A stretch of DNA of 63,833 bases, taken from the NCBI GenBank assembly GCA_017556045.1, contig JAFZFF010000069.1, positions 1-63,833 of the forward strand. The letters are read 5' to 3'. Position numbers and translations under genes: made by a program. Source of the stretch: Bacteroidaceae bacterium. Its GTDB lineage: Bacteria > Bacteroidota > Bacteroidia > Bacteroidales > Bacteroidaceae. Positions 23,937 through 34,871 of the stretch are shown piece after piece; positions within the stretch are counted from its first letter, which is position 1, and each line of letters starts with the position of its first letter. Under the pieces are notes generated by a model. The model worked only from the letters and a program-made list of their open reading frames with translations. It made no database searches and was not told the DNA's origin.

Positions 23937-25157
23937 TTATTCAGCAGTCTCCCCAGAATAAGTCTTCATTAACTTATCCATTTCTTCACCGATGCAATTG
24001 TCGACAAGTTTTGCATAGTGTTCAGTCATCCTCACATTAGAATGACCTAGCATTTTAGAAACTACAATCAACGATACATTATTTGCCAATGTAACAGTAC
24101 TAGCAAAAGTGTGTCTAGCGGTATGGTAGGTTATTCGCTTATTTATCTGACACAGTATCGCTATGTCTTTCAAATAAAGGTTGACCTCCTTATCCGAATA
24201 GATAGGCATCAATGTTTCACCTCCTGCATATTTATCTAACAAGATTTTTGCAGCAGGCAATAGCGGTATACGAGAAAGCACACCTGTTTTAACTCTTTTC
24301 TTCTTTATCCACATTCTGCCTTGATTATCACGTTCCAAATGCTCAGTTTTTAATGTTTTCACATCGCTATAGGCTAAACCTGTATAGCAAGCAAACAAGA
24401 ACATATCTCTAGTACGTTCTAACCTGGGCAGAGGAGAATTGAAGTTTATGATCTTACGGAGTTCTTCTTCCGTCAGATAGTCTGGAGAAGCAATCTGTCT
24501 TTCCAATCTGTAAGTAGCAAATGGATTAAATGCCATCTTATTATTGGCTACTGCACGATTCACCACCTTCTTCAATAGTGCTAGATATTTAACAGCCCCA
24601 TTGTGTGATAACTTGTGTTCAGTTAAAAGCCAGATACGAAACTCCTCGATAAAGTCTCTATTCAATTCTCGCAAAAAAACATCATCACGGTTATAAGTAA
24701 CTTTAATGAATTTCTCCAACAAGTCTAGACCATGCCTTGAATTTGCGTAGGTTCCTTTCGAGACTCCCATGCCGATTTGTTTATACTGCAATTCATTATG
24801 CTTCCTATAAATACCAAGGATCGTTTCTTCTTTGATCAATTCCACTTTATTCATCAAAGCATCACGTAGCAATGTGGCAGTAACAGCAAAGCCATGTTTC
24901 ACCAATCTTATCTCCTCCTCATAAATCCTTACGCGCATATTCTTAATAAACTCATTTAATGCTACCGCTTCAGGATTCACCCCACGTACACATTGCTTGT
25001 CCTTATTCCACGATTCTAATGCTACAACTTTACCGGTAGAGAAAACTACACGCTCATCGCCCAATGAAATCAATACTTCAATAGGTGCTTTGTCGGCTCT
25101 ATTAACCTTACTTGCTCTTACTGTAAAAGAGAGGTTATAACAGCTTTTGTTTATCAT
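23937..25157 (-). CDS. tyrosine recombinase (integrase of island 2), IntDOT-like
   Basis: 406 residues from the ATG at 25157 (MINKSCYNLSFT). A longer reading to 25223 would run through the GTGACGGT arm site and is unlikely. Domains as in the island 1 integrase: arm-binding N-terminus, SAM-like middle, catalytic C-terminus with HTARHTF (HxxR), LGHSNVRM (His) and HYAKL (Tyr). The first catalytic Arg is replaced (TGLAYSD). It is homologous to the 559-1764 protein along its whole length, consistent with both using the same gene end. It sits at the right end of island 2 and reads inward, opposite to the other integrase. Confidence 0.92.
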   Translation of the reverse strand: MINKSCYNLSFTVRASKVNRADKAPIEVLISLGDERVVFSTGKVVALESWNKDKQCVRGVNPEAVALNEFIKNMRVRIYEEEIRLVKHGFAVTATLLRDALMNKVELIKEETILGIYRKHNELQYKQIGMGVSKGTYANSRHGLDLLEKFIKVTYNRDDVFLRELNRDFIEEFRIWLLTEHKLSHNGAVKYLALLKKVVNRAVANNKMAFNPFATYRLERQIASPDYLTEEELRKIINFNSPLPRLERTRDMFLFACYTGLAYSDVKTLKTEHLERDNQGRMWIKKKRVKTGVLSRIPLLPAAKILLDKYAGGETLMPIYSDKEVNLYLKDIAILCQINKRITYHTARHTFASTVTLANNVSLIVVSKMLGHSNVRMTEHYAKLVDNCIGEEMDKLMKTYSGETAE

Positions 25158-25180
25158 TCCAATTTTAGTGTGACATCTTA

Positions 25181-25188
25181 GTGACGGT
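25181..25188. repeat. GTGACGGT arm-type site, right end of island 2
   Basis: The fifth GTGACGGT, 24 bp upstream of the integrase start and about 100 bp from att copy 3. A partial copy (TGTGACATC) is close by at about 25170. See the cluster at 14109-14206. Confidence 0.6.
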
Positions 25189-25291
25189 TGATAATTTCTA
25201 AGACTTTTGTTAAAAACCGACAAGATTATATATCACACGTTTTCAGCACCTTACACCACCCTACCCTTTTATGACTGTCACATTCATAATC

Positions 25292-25455
25292 TGACCGACA
25301 CCATGGGTCGTATGCACTCTGACGCTCAGTTCGCAGGTTCATCTTCAGTGCCCGCTCACGTAGAGATGATGGGCTTCCTCGGTATCGGTAACAACCCGAT
25401 GGTAGGTTGCACAGTAGCTTGCGCTGTAGACGTAGCTCAGGCACTCAACAAGTAA
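25292..25455 (+). repeat. att-like direct repeat, copy 3 (right junction of island 2)
   Basis: The third copy of the 164-bp gene end, one base different from copy 1 and one from copy 2. The codon before ACC is CTG here instead of ATG, so it is a displaced 3' fragment without its own start. Chromosomal core genes begin to its right, so this is the outer right boundary of the accessory region. Confidence 0.85.
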
Positions 25456-25478
25456 TCTACTGTTAATCAATAGATTTT

Positions 25479-25510
25479 AGAGACATCTCTTCGGGGGTGT
25501 CTCTTTTTTT
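25479..25510 (+). terminator. native terminator of the target gene
   Basis: AGAGACA pairs with TGTCTCT and is followed by seven T. It probably served the intact target gene before the islands inserted. The interval 25511-25665 beyond it shows no gene. Confidence 0.85.
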
Positions 25511-25654
25511 ATGGCAATAATATAGCTGTTGTCCAAAAAAAATTGCGTGAAGAGATTTTTTGTAAAACCTATAGACTTTTTCTAAAATCTATATAGACAT
25601 CAAATGTGTCTGCCTATACCAGTATAAGACAGGCAATAACTGAATATTGTTTCT

Positions 25655-25700
25655 TTGAAAAAGAAGCCCGCCACTGAACTCGAATTTGTCAATGACGGGC
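25655..25700 (-). terminator. terminator of the ABC-F gene
   Basis: GCCCGCCACTGA (25666-25677) and TCAATGACGGGC (25689-25700) form an imperfect stem. On the minus strand it runs into CTTCTTTTTC. It follows the ABC-F stop by about 65 bp. Confidence 0.75.
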
Positions 25701-25765
25701 AACTACAAATATACAAATGATTATATCTAACTCACGTTATTTACATTTTCATCTAAGAAGTAGCA

Positions 25766-27394
<1,629 letters not shown>

Positions 27395-27480
27395 TTATTC
27401 TATTGTTTTTTTATTTTTTTAGGAGTTAATGGGAGATATCGCTTTGTTCTTGGGAAGTTAAATACCGATAGTCCTTTCGC

Positions 27481-28029
27481 TCAATAGACCAGCAGGCCCA
27501 CCAGCGCTCCTATGCCCAACACGGAGAAGGGCCCCAGCTTCTTGAGGTAGAGAGCCACGAAGGCGGTGAGGCAGATGACACCACTCTTCCAGTCGATAAA
27601 GTTATCGGGAGTGGCGAGGCTGAGGGCGGCCGTACCGATGAGACCCAACACGGCAGGACGAAGGCCTGACATCACACCACGAAAGATGGGGTGATCCTTC
27701 CAGCGGCTATAGACCTTGGCAAGGAGCAAGACGATGATAAACGAGGGCAACACCACGGCAAAGGTGGCGGTAAACGAGCCGAGCACGCTCATCAGCTCCG
27801 AAGCACCAGACTTAGCCAACACCTCATAGCCGATATAGGTGGCCGAGTTGATGCCTATGGGGCCAGGGGTCATCTGTGATATCGCTACGATATCGGTAAA
27901 GGTGGTATCGTCAATCCAGCCATGGATGGTGACCACCTGATTCTGTATGAGCGATAGCATGGCATAGCCTCCACCGATGGTGAACATGCCTATGAGGAAG
28001 AAGGTGAGAAAGAGTTCTACGTATATCAT
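27481..28029 (-). CDS. chromate transporter family protein, half 2
   Basis: 182 residues, one CHR domain with about five to six membrane helices. Typical motifs are FTIGGGYAML near the start and SQMTPGPIGINSATYIG. Members export chromate or sulfate-like anions, but many have unknown natural substrates. Its start overlaps the stop of the upstream half by 4 bp, so the two short CHR proteins should form a heterodimer equivalent to one long ChrA. Confidence 0.85.
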   Translation of the reverse strand: MIYVELFLTFFLIGMFTIGGGYAMLSLIQNQVVTIHGWIDDTTFTDIVAISQMTPGPIGINSATYIGYEVLAKSGASELMSVLGSFTATFAVVLPSFIIVLLLAKVYSRWKDHPIFRGVMSGLRPAVLGLIGTAALSLATPDNFIDWKSGVICLTAFVALYLKKLGPFSVLGIGALVGLLVY

Positions 28030-28568
28030 AGGGCTTTGCGATTATTGTACCAACTAATGAAGGCGGCAACTACGATGACACAGATGAGGATATATATGGG
28101 CGACACGCTGAGGACACATACGAGGACCATCGTAGATATCCATATCACCAATGACCACCAACGCATCTTGGTAGCCTTGAACATATCCATCATGGGGACA
28201 CCTATCAGCGCTACCACGACAGGGCGTATGCCCTTGAAGGCCTTGATGACATAGGGGTTATCCTTGAAGCTGGTGAAGAAGATAGCCACCAACAGAATGA
28301 TGAGGAACGGGGGCAGGCAACTGGCAATGGTGGCCACCACACTACCCTTAGTGCCACGCAACCTATGGCCAGTGAGTATGGAGATATTGACGGCAAAGAG
28401 CCCGGGAGCCGTCTGTGCCAGTGTGATGATGTCGACAAAGTCCTCATCGTTCAACCACTTGCGCTGGACGAGCTCGCTCTTTATCGCGGCAATCATAGGG
28501 ATGCCTCCACCAATGGTGAAGGCACCAATCTTTGCGAACACAAGAAATATCTGCCAGAGACTAATCAT
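28026..28568 (-). CDS. chromate transporter family protein, half 1
   Basis: 180 residues, single CHR domain with FTIGGGIPMI and AQTAPGLFAVNISILTG, and several membrane helices. It pairs with the downstream gene in a split-ChrA arrangement. It is transcribed away from the divergent SprT-like gene. The 185-bp gap between them holds the promoters of both. Confidence 0.85.
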   Translation of the reverse strand: MISLWQIFLVFAKIGAFTIGGGIPMIAAIKSELVQRKWLNDEDFVDIITLAQTAPGLFAVNISILTGHRLRGTKGSVVATIASCLPPFLIILLVAIFFTSFKDNPYVIKAFKGIRPVVVALIGVPMMDMFKATKMRWWSLVIWISTMVLVCVLSVSPIYILICVIVVAAFISWYNNRKAL

Positions 28569-28701
28569 AGGTGATTTCTATATCATGCAATGGTAGTGCA
28601 AAGATAGTGCAAATGCCAACGCAAAACAAGCGTTGTTAAGAATCAGAGAGGGGAGAATGACAAAAATCTCTGCGAACTCACATTGTTTTACTAAGTTTTG
28701 A

Positions 28702-28709
28702 TAACTTTG
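28702..28709 (+). promoter_or_regulatory. -7 box TAACTTTG before the SprT-like gene
   Basis: TAACTTTG matches TAnnTTTG, 43 bp upstream of the ATG at 28753. A -33 element with correct spacing is not clear. Confidence 0.5.
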
Positions 28710-28752
28710 CACCTCAGCTAATAAGAACAGGAGCAGTGCTTCGCTAAAGATA

Positions 28753-29454
28753 ATGAAGGCCACCATACCCTACATAGAGAAGAAGTTTGAGGAGTTTAAC
28801 CAACTGATATTCGAAGGTAAGCTCCCCAAGCTGCCTATTGAGCTAAGTGATGCAAAGACGTTCCTCGGCATGTGTGTATATAAGAAGAGAAGGACACTGT
28901 GGGGGAAAATGGAGTGCTATGACTTCAAGCTGCGCATCAACACGCGTATTGACCTTGCCGAAGCGGAGGTGGAGGACATCATCATCCATGAGATGATACA
29001 CTACTACATCGGATACAACAAGATAGTGGACACCTCGGCCCACGGAAAAGTATTCAGGCAACTGATGCAGAAGATAAACGAGCAGTTTGGCAGACACATC
29101 AGAATATCGCACAAGCCCACACAGGAGCAGAAGGAGCAGATGTATGGCACGAAACGGCAGTGGCGGGTGGTGGCATTCGTCGTCTTCAAGGATGGACGCA
29201 CGGGTATCAAGGTACTACCAAGGATCGTACCCAAAATACGTAACTACTACGACCTGGTAGGCAGAGAGAGTAGCGTTGAGAGCATCGAGATGTATATGAC
29301 CAACGACACCTTCTTCAACCGATACCCGAGCTCATCGGCTCTGCGAGTGCACTACATCGATAGGGCTGACGCCGAGAAGCATCTCGAGGGAGCCAATCGG
29401 CTGGCATGGGATGGAGATAGACTAATCAGACAAAAAGCCTCGAGCCCGAAATGA
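28753..29454 (+). CDS. SprT-like zinc metalloprotease domain protein
   Basis: 233 residues. The zinc site is visible as HEMIHYYIGY (HExxH) with a third His in SAHGKVFRQL, as in SprT/SPRTN domains. The N-terminus, IEKKFEEFNQLIFEGKLP, matches the usual helix before the active site. The eukaryotic relative SPRTN degrades DNA-protein crosslinks. The bacterial role is not established. It is soluble and stands alone between the chromate pair and the phosphatase gene. Confidence 0.85.
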   Translation: MKATIPYIEKKFEEFNQLIFEGKLPKLPIELSDAKTFLGMCVYKKRRTLWGKMECYDFKLRINTRIDLAEAEVEDIIIHEMIHYYIGYNKIVDTSAHGKVFRQLMQKINEQFGRHIRISHKPTQEQKEQMYGTKRQWRVVAFVVFKDGRTGIKVLPRIVPKIRNYYDLVGRESSVESIEMYMTNDTFFNRYPSSSALRVHYIDRADAEKHLEGANRLAWDGDRLIRQKASSPK

Positions 29455-29607
29455 CCAAGAGAAGGGGGATAAAGTCGGGAGTAACGAAAATAAATGGATA
29501 TAATTTTTACCAAATCGTTTTTTTACACTACTTTTACGGAATGAAGACAAGGTGAAGGCCTTGAGCTTTGGAGATAACACAACGACAACATATAAAATGA
29601 CAATCCT

Positions 29608-30957
29608 ATGAAACGTAGAGACTTCATCAAGAGCTCAGCAATACTGGCAGCTGCAGTAGAACTACCCGCTATCGCTGGCGCATCAGAGAGAATGGCTACT
29701 GCCGACCCTATGCCCAAGCAAGCAAAAGCTGGGAACCAAAAACTTATCGATACCCCTCCCGCACTGCAAAACTATGCAGAGACTAGCATGGGCATCACCT
29801 TCGGCGTGACAGACATGGCCAATGGCTTTGTCACCTATGGCTTGAAGCCCGACCTGAGCGATGGCATCACCGTAAAGTGTGGCGGATACCGCGTGACAAG
29901 GATAGATGACAAGGTAATGCAGGTGCGCCTCACAGGTCTGCAGCCCAACACTACCTACTACTACCGCATCGGCGCCGACCACATCTCATACCAGGGCGGA
30001 TATAAGATGAAGATATTGGGCACTGAGGTGGACGAGAAGATATACTCATTCACTACAGCGGGTAAGAAGGCCAAGAGCCACTTCTGCGTGATGAACGACA
30101 CGCACGTTAACTGGGGATCTTTCGGTCCTACGATTGATAAGATTGTGGAGCTTAACCCCTCATGTGCTATCTGGAATGGTGATGCGCTCAACAATGATGA
30201 GTCGATGGATGTATTGAAGAGCGTCTTCTTGGCACCCAAGATTGCGAAGTCCGACTATGCCAGCGCCCTACCCTTGCTCTTGGCTCCTGGTAACCATGAG
30301 GAACGCGGAATTGAGAGTCGTAACTTAGAGAATATTTGGATGTTCCGCCAACCCGAGGAGCGCTCTTCGCGCGACTGGGACCTTGGCCGCAACTTTGCCG
30401 TGCGCATGGGCGACATTGCCCTCATCGGCCTCGACACTGCAGAGGACAAGCTTGACACGAATGTGAAGCTGGCAGGATTGTTTACCAGCGAGCCCTACCG
30501 CGTAGCACAGACCGCATGGCTCGAAGATGCGCTGCGCCAGCCTGAGATAGCCTCGGCGCCCTACCTGGTGGCATTCTGTCACATCCCACTCTTCGACCCC
30601 AACCCCAAGAGCAACCCTGGTGACCTGTATCCTAACGATACACACCCCGACTACCACTCTGACTATGCGGCATGGCAGCGCACCTGCGCCAAGATGTGGT
30701 CGCCCCTGCTCAATAAGGCCAAGTGTCAGCTCCTCATCACTGCTCACGAACACATATACCGCTACGATGCCCCCAATGCCGACCGCAACTGGGCACAGAT
30801 CGTGGGTGGTGGCCCCAGCATGAAGGGCGAGCACGGCGTATTCCCCACCGTAGTAGAGGGTAAGGTAGAAGAGGGCCAACTGCTCATCCGCGTACACAAC
30901 ATTTACTCTGGTAAGATTGAGGCAGAACATACCTTCAAGCCTCGCAAGAGAAGATAA
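29608..30957 (+). CDS. purple-acid-phosphatase-like metallophosphoesterase, exported
   Basis: 449 residues. The N-terminus MKRRDFIKSSAILAAAV has a Tat-type RR and hydrophobic stretch, so export folded is likely. A fibronectin-III-like domain (about 55-150, GLQPNTTYYYRIG) precedes a calcineurin-like phosphoesterase domain: NDTHVN, WNGDALNND, APGNHEERG, FCHIP and TAHEHIYRYD supply the metal ligands. This order is typical of purple acid phosphatases. The substrate is an extracytoplasmic phosphoester or nucleotide, not determined. aroE follows 8 bp later and may be co-transcribed. Confidence 0.85.
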   Translation: MKRRDFIKSSAILAAAVELPAIAGASERMATADPMPKQAKAGNQKLIDTPPALQNYAETSMGITFGVTDMANGFVTYGLKPDLSDGITVKCGGYRVTRIDDKVMQVRLTGLQPNTTYYYRIGADHISYQGGYKMKILGTEVDEKIYSFTTAGKKAKSHFCVMNDTHVNWGSFGPTIDKIVELNPSCAIWNGDALNNDESMDVLKSVFLAPKIAKSDYASALPLLLAPGNHEERGIESRNLENIWMFRQPEERSSRDWDLGRNFAVRMGDIALIGLDTAEDKLDTNVKLAGLFTSEPYRVAQTAWLEDALRQPEIASAPYLVAFCHIPLFDPNPKSNPGDLYPNDTHPDYHSDYAAWQRTCAKMWSPLLNKAKCQLLITAHEHIYRYDAPNADRNWAQIVGGGPSMKGEHGVFPTVVEGKVEEGQLLIRVHNIYSGKIEAEHTFKPRKRR

Positions 30958-30965
30958 TCACACCT

Positions 30966-31709
30966 ATGGACACATACGGACTCATAGGATATCCGCTCGG
31001 TCACTCCTTCTCGAAGGGCTACTTTACCCGCTTCTTCGAGGAGGAGCAAATCGGTGCCGAATACAAGAATTTCGAACTACCCGAGATCAGTGAGCTCACC
31101 CAAGTGCTGAGTGAGGAGACTACTCTGCGAGGATTCAACGTCACTATCCCTTATAAGCAACAGGTGATGACATTCCTCGACGAGGTGGACCCCGCAGCTA
31201 TAGCCATAGGAGCGGTAAACGTGGTGAAGGTAACTCGCCACGAGGGCAAGCTGCATCTCAAGGGGTATAACACTGACGCGATAGGCTTTGCCGACTCGAT
31301 ACGCCCACTGCTGAAGCCTCACCACACCCATGCCTTGATATTAGGCACGGGCGGTGCTTCAAAGGCTGTAGACTATGCCTTGCGACAGATGGGAATAGAG
31401 ACACGCTTCGTATCGCGCACCCCATCGGCCGACACCTTCAGCTATGCCGATCTCACTCCCGAGGTACTGCGGCACTACACGGTAATCGTAAACACCACAC
31501 CGCTGGGTATGCATCCCAAAGTAGACGCATGTCCCCCACTCGACTATAGCCAGCTCAGTGAGAGACACTTTCTCTTTGACGCCGTATACAACCCCGCCAA
31601 AACAAAGTTCTTACAGCAGGGAGAGCAAGCAGGCGCTACCATCTGCAACGGCATGGAGATGCTCATCGGACAAGCCAAAGCAGCTTGGCGCATCTGGAAT
31701 GAGAGGTAG
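30966..31709 (+). CDS. aroE: shikimate dehydrogenase
   Basis: 247 residues. It reduces 3-dehydroshikimate to shikimate with NADPH in aromatic amino acid synthesis. The substrate site is seen in GYPLGHSFSKGYF and FNVTIPYKQQV (catalytic Lys). GAVNVV and the dinucleotide loop LGTGGASKAV follow, with NTTPLGMHP later. The length is typical for Bacteroidota AroE. It starts 8 bp after the phosphatase stop and is followed by a strong terminator. Confidence 0.93.
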   Translation: MDTYGLIGYPLGHSFSKGYFTRFFEEEQIGAEYKNFELPEISELTQVLSEETTLRGFNVTIPYKQQVMTFLDEVDPAAIAIGAVNVVKVTRHEGKLHLKGYNTDAIGFADSIRPLLKPHHTHALILGTGGASKAVDYALRQMGIETRFVSRTPSADTFSYADLTPEVLRHYTVIVNTTPLGMHPKVDACPPLDYSQLSERHFLFDAVYNPAKTKFLQQGEQAGATICNGMEMLIGQAKAAWRIWNER

Positions 31710-31733
31710 ACATCGCTCATCGTATAGAAAAGA

Positions 31734-31770
31734 AAGAAGAGGCTCCACACAGAGTCTCTTCTTTTTCTTT
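31734..31770 (+). terminator. terminator after aroE
   Basis: AAGAAGAGGCTC pairs with GAGTCTCTTCTT (one mismatch) and is followed by TTTCTTT. It is also placed between convergent aroE and the YigZ-family gene and may serve both. Confidence 0.8.
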
Positions 31771-31788
31771 ATGACAAGTACTATTCAC

Positions 31789-32400
31789 TTACTCCTTATC
31801 CCCTAACCTGATACGGCCAGTCTCTAAAGCCAATTGCTCATAGCGTTCGCGCAGTCGGGGCATGCGTGAGGCACGTATCGAGAGGCGCAAACGACAATCC
31901 ATCTGGAAGTCCTGCTCTATCACGGCAGGCTCCTCCTCCTTGACGATGCGCATCACCTCATTCATCATGGGATATTCGAAGTATACATCAAGTGTGAGAT
32001 CTACCGTCTTCTCCACCACCTCAGCCACATCGAGAGCTTCGGCCGCTGCTGCCTTATAAGCTACGATAAGTCCACCCGTACCGAGCTTGATACCTCCAAA
32101 GTAACGCACTACCACGACGAGAACATCAGTGAGCTCACGACTATTGATAGCACCCAATATAGGGCGACCCGCCGTGCCTGAAGGCTCTCCATTATCATTG
32201 GCGCGAAAGTTGGTGCGCTCGTGTCCCAACATATATGCATAACACACATGACGAGCATCGAAGTATTTCTTCTGACACTCCGTCAAGTGCTCTTTGATCT
32301 CCTCAAGCGTAGTCACAGGGAATGCCATAGCAATAAACTTGCTACGCTTCTCAGTAAATATACCTTCGCACGGAGCGACTATGGTCTTATAAGTATCCAA
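31789..32400 (-). CDS. YigZ/IMPACT family protein
   Basis: 203 residues with a TTG start (no in-frame ATG upstream; the first codons read MDTYKTIVAPCEGIFTEKRSKF). The UPF0029/IMPACT domain is seen in KKYFDARHVCYAYMLG, ANDNGEPSGTAGRPIL and VVVVRYFGGIKLGTGGL, followed by a ferredoxin-like C-terminal domain. The eukaryotic relative IMPACT regulates translation; the bacterial role is unclear. A perfect Bacteroidota promoter is 32-63 bp upstream, so the TTG start leaves a short leader, consistent with the choice. Confidence 0.88.
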   Translation of the reverse strand: MDTYKTIVAPCEGIFTEKRSKFIAMAFPVTTLEEIKEHLTECQKKYFDARHVCYAYMLGHERTNFRANDNGEPSGTAGRPILGAINSRELTDVLVVVVRYFGGIKLGTGGLIVAYKAAAAEALDVAEVVEKTVDLTLDVYFEYPMMNEVMRIVKEEEPAVIEQDFQMDCRLRLSIRASRMPRLRERYEQLALETGRIRLGDKE

Positions 32401-32431
32401 TGAAAATCTAAAGTTTATAAGTTTCGGTACG

Positions 32432-32463
32432 CAAAATTAGTGTAAGACGAGCGAAAAAACAAA
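32432..32463 (-). promoter_or_regulatory. promoter of the YigZ-family gene
   Basis: On the minus strand: TTTG (32463-32460), a 20-bp spacer, TAATTTTG (32439-32432). A full consensus match directed at the TTG start at 32400. Confidence 0.75.
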
Positions 32464-32521
32464 AGTTGTTGTGAATTTTTGAGAACTGCGACAAATATTA
32501 AAGTCATACAGCGCAGATATT

Positions 32522-32556
32522 AAATTAGCGGCAACACCCTTTGGGGTATTGCCGCT
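32522..32556 (-). terminator. terminator of the V-ATPase operon
   Basis: AGCGGCAA (32527-32534) pairs with TTGCCGCT (32549-32556), with inner ACCC/GGGT. On the minus strand an AATTTAAT stretch follows. It lies just past the subunit K stop. Confidence 0.75.
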
Positions 32557-32583
32557 TTGATAACATGCAATATCTATGAGCTA

Positions 32584-33063
<480 letters not shown>

Positions 33064-33083
33064 TTATTAATTTTTGTTTTGTT

Positions 33084-34871
33084 TTATTTCTTAAAAGGTT
33101 TATACTCCTGTCCACCACCTTCGTAACCTGAGTTCTTGAAGAACTCCACGAATGTCAGACGCATAGGGTGTACCATAGAGCCAAGGATATTCATGAAGAT
33201 GTTCAAGCCATGACCGATAAGGAAGATAAGTGCCGTCACGAGGAATCCTACTACGGGGATGTCAGGGCTCATACCTACGGCCAAACTATTGAACACACTT
33301 GCCAAGATACCTCCCGAGAGACCGAGAGCGAAGAGACGTACGTAAGAGAGCACGTCGCCAAGCAAACCGGTAACCATGTTGTAGGCATCCCAAAGGCCAA
33401 GGCCGATGTTGAGGAAGATGTTCTTACCAGGACTATTGTAGAGCATGATCATGCAACCTGCTACAATCATCAGCACCATAAACCAAGTAGCGCCCATAGA
33501 ACCGGTGAGAACGCCTACGGCTACGCCCACGAGGAGCATAATCCAACCGATAGTGCTCACAGCATATTTGAAGCCGAGCTGGATGGTGAGGTTCACGGCC
33601 TTGAGCACCATACCAAAGAGTATCTGCACGCAACCGATGATGAGTGAGAGGTAGAACATGGCCTGATTATCTTGATAGAGCATATCCTTCATCTTTTGGA
33701 AGAAGGGGATATCAAAATCGTACAGGCTGAAACCGAAGGCGGTACCTGTGAGCGAACCAGCCAATACAGTAGACAAGCCGAAGAGGAACACCAAGGGGCT
33801 CTTGAACTCGGGATTGATGAGCTGGAAGAGCTTGGTGAACACGGGCAAGGCCAACATGATGAGCATACCATATCCCATATCACCCAAACAGAGGCCGAAG
33901 AACAGCATGAAGAAGGGCGCAAAGAACATAGTGAGGTCGAGCTCGCCATACTTGGGCAACATATACAACTTCGTAAGCGGCTCGAAGAGTCGGAAGAACT
34001 TGTTGTTGCTAAGCTGGATGGGGATATCGTCCTCTGCGGTAGGATCATCGACCTGGTAGTAGTGACCTGTCTTGTCGAGGTACTCGCGCACGGTGTCGAG
34101 TGACTTCTCGGGTGCCCAGCCCTGGAGGAGCATGAGCTTATTGTCGGCCACGCTATCGGCGCTGAGTGCTACCTTAGCAAAGTTGATATCGCTCTGCAAT
34201 GCCTCGTGAGCAGCCTTGAAGCCAGCAAGGTGGGCATCGGCAAAGGCAGTGATCTGCTTGTCGAGGTCAGCACACTTGGCCTTGAGCTCTTCGATCTCGT
34301 GAGTAAGAGCCTCAAGTGAGGTCTGAGGCAAGCGACAGAGCTCTGCTTCGATACTAATCTCGGTACCGGGAGCTGTGACGGTGATGAAGTATACCTTAGA
34401 CTTATCGGCACGGATTGTGATAGCGTGGTACTCGCTCTCCCACTCCTCCTTGTAGAGGCGTGTGGCGCAAGCGAAGAAGTTGATATCATATCCTGCCTTG
34501 ATGAGACGCTCTACTGATGCAGGCTCAAAGTTGCCCCATGGTGCCAACATCTGCTCATCCTTAGCAAGCAACTGGATGCGTGCTTCAGCAGCAGCCTTGT
34601 CGGCGAGGAGTTGATCGTACTTCACCAACAACTCTGCAGGCTCAGAAGCCTCGGCATTTTCAGAGGGGTTAGAGGATACTTTTGATAATGCCTCGATAGC
34701 AGCGGCATAGCGTGAGAGCAAGCGCATCTGCTCTTGCACCTCAGCATTGTCGAGAGCGCCCTGTTGCTTCTGCACCACGTGCAGTACGCCCAGTTCGCCC
34801 ATGCGGTCGAGGAACTCCTGGTACTCCTTATAGAAGACCAAGAAGGTTAATTTTTTCATTCTTGTTATCAT
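33084..34871 (-). CDS. ntpI: V-type ATP synthase subunit I (stator, a-subunit)
   Basis: 595 residues. The N-terminal 280 form the soluble arm that binds the peripheral stalk. The rest carries about seven or eight transmembrane helices (from MFFAPFFMLFFGLCLGDMGYG onward), including the region LSYVRLFALGLSGG with the conserved Arg facing the K ring. Ion transfer happens at the I/K interface. Its start overlaps the subunit D stop by 4 bp (ATGA type), so the two are coupled. Confidence 0.93.
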   Translation of the reverse strand: MITRMKKLTFLVFYKEYQEFLDRMGELGVLHVVQKQQGALDNAEVQEQMRLLSRYAAAIEALSKVSSNPSENAEASEPAELLVKYDQLLADKAAAEARIQLLAKDEQMLAPWGNFEPASVERLIKAGYDINFFACATRLYKEEWESEYHAITIRADKSKVYFITVTAPGTEISIEAELCRLPQTSLEALTHEIEELKAKCADLDKQITAFADAHLAGFKAAHEALQSDINFAKVALSADSVADNKLMLLQGWAPEKSLDTVREYLDKTGHYYQVDDPTAEDDIPIQLSNNKFFRLFEPLTKLYMLPKYGELDLTMFFAPFFMLFFGLCLGDMGYGMLIMLALPVFTKLFQLINPEFKSPLVFLFGLSTVLAGSLTGTAFGFSLYDFDIPFFQKMKDMLYQDNQAMFYLSLIIGCVQILFGMVLKAVNLTIQLGFKYAVSTIGWIMLLVGVAVGVLTGSMGATWFMVLMIVAGCMIMLYNSPGKNIFLNIGLGLWDAYNMVTGLLGDVLSYVRLFALGLSGGILASVFNSLAVGMSPDIPVVGFLVTALIFLIGHGLNIFMNILGSMVHPMRLTFVEFFKNSGYEGGGQEYKPFKK

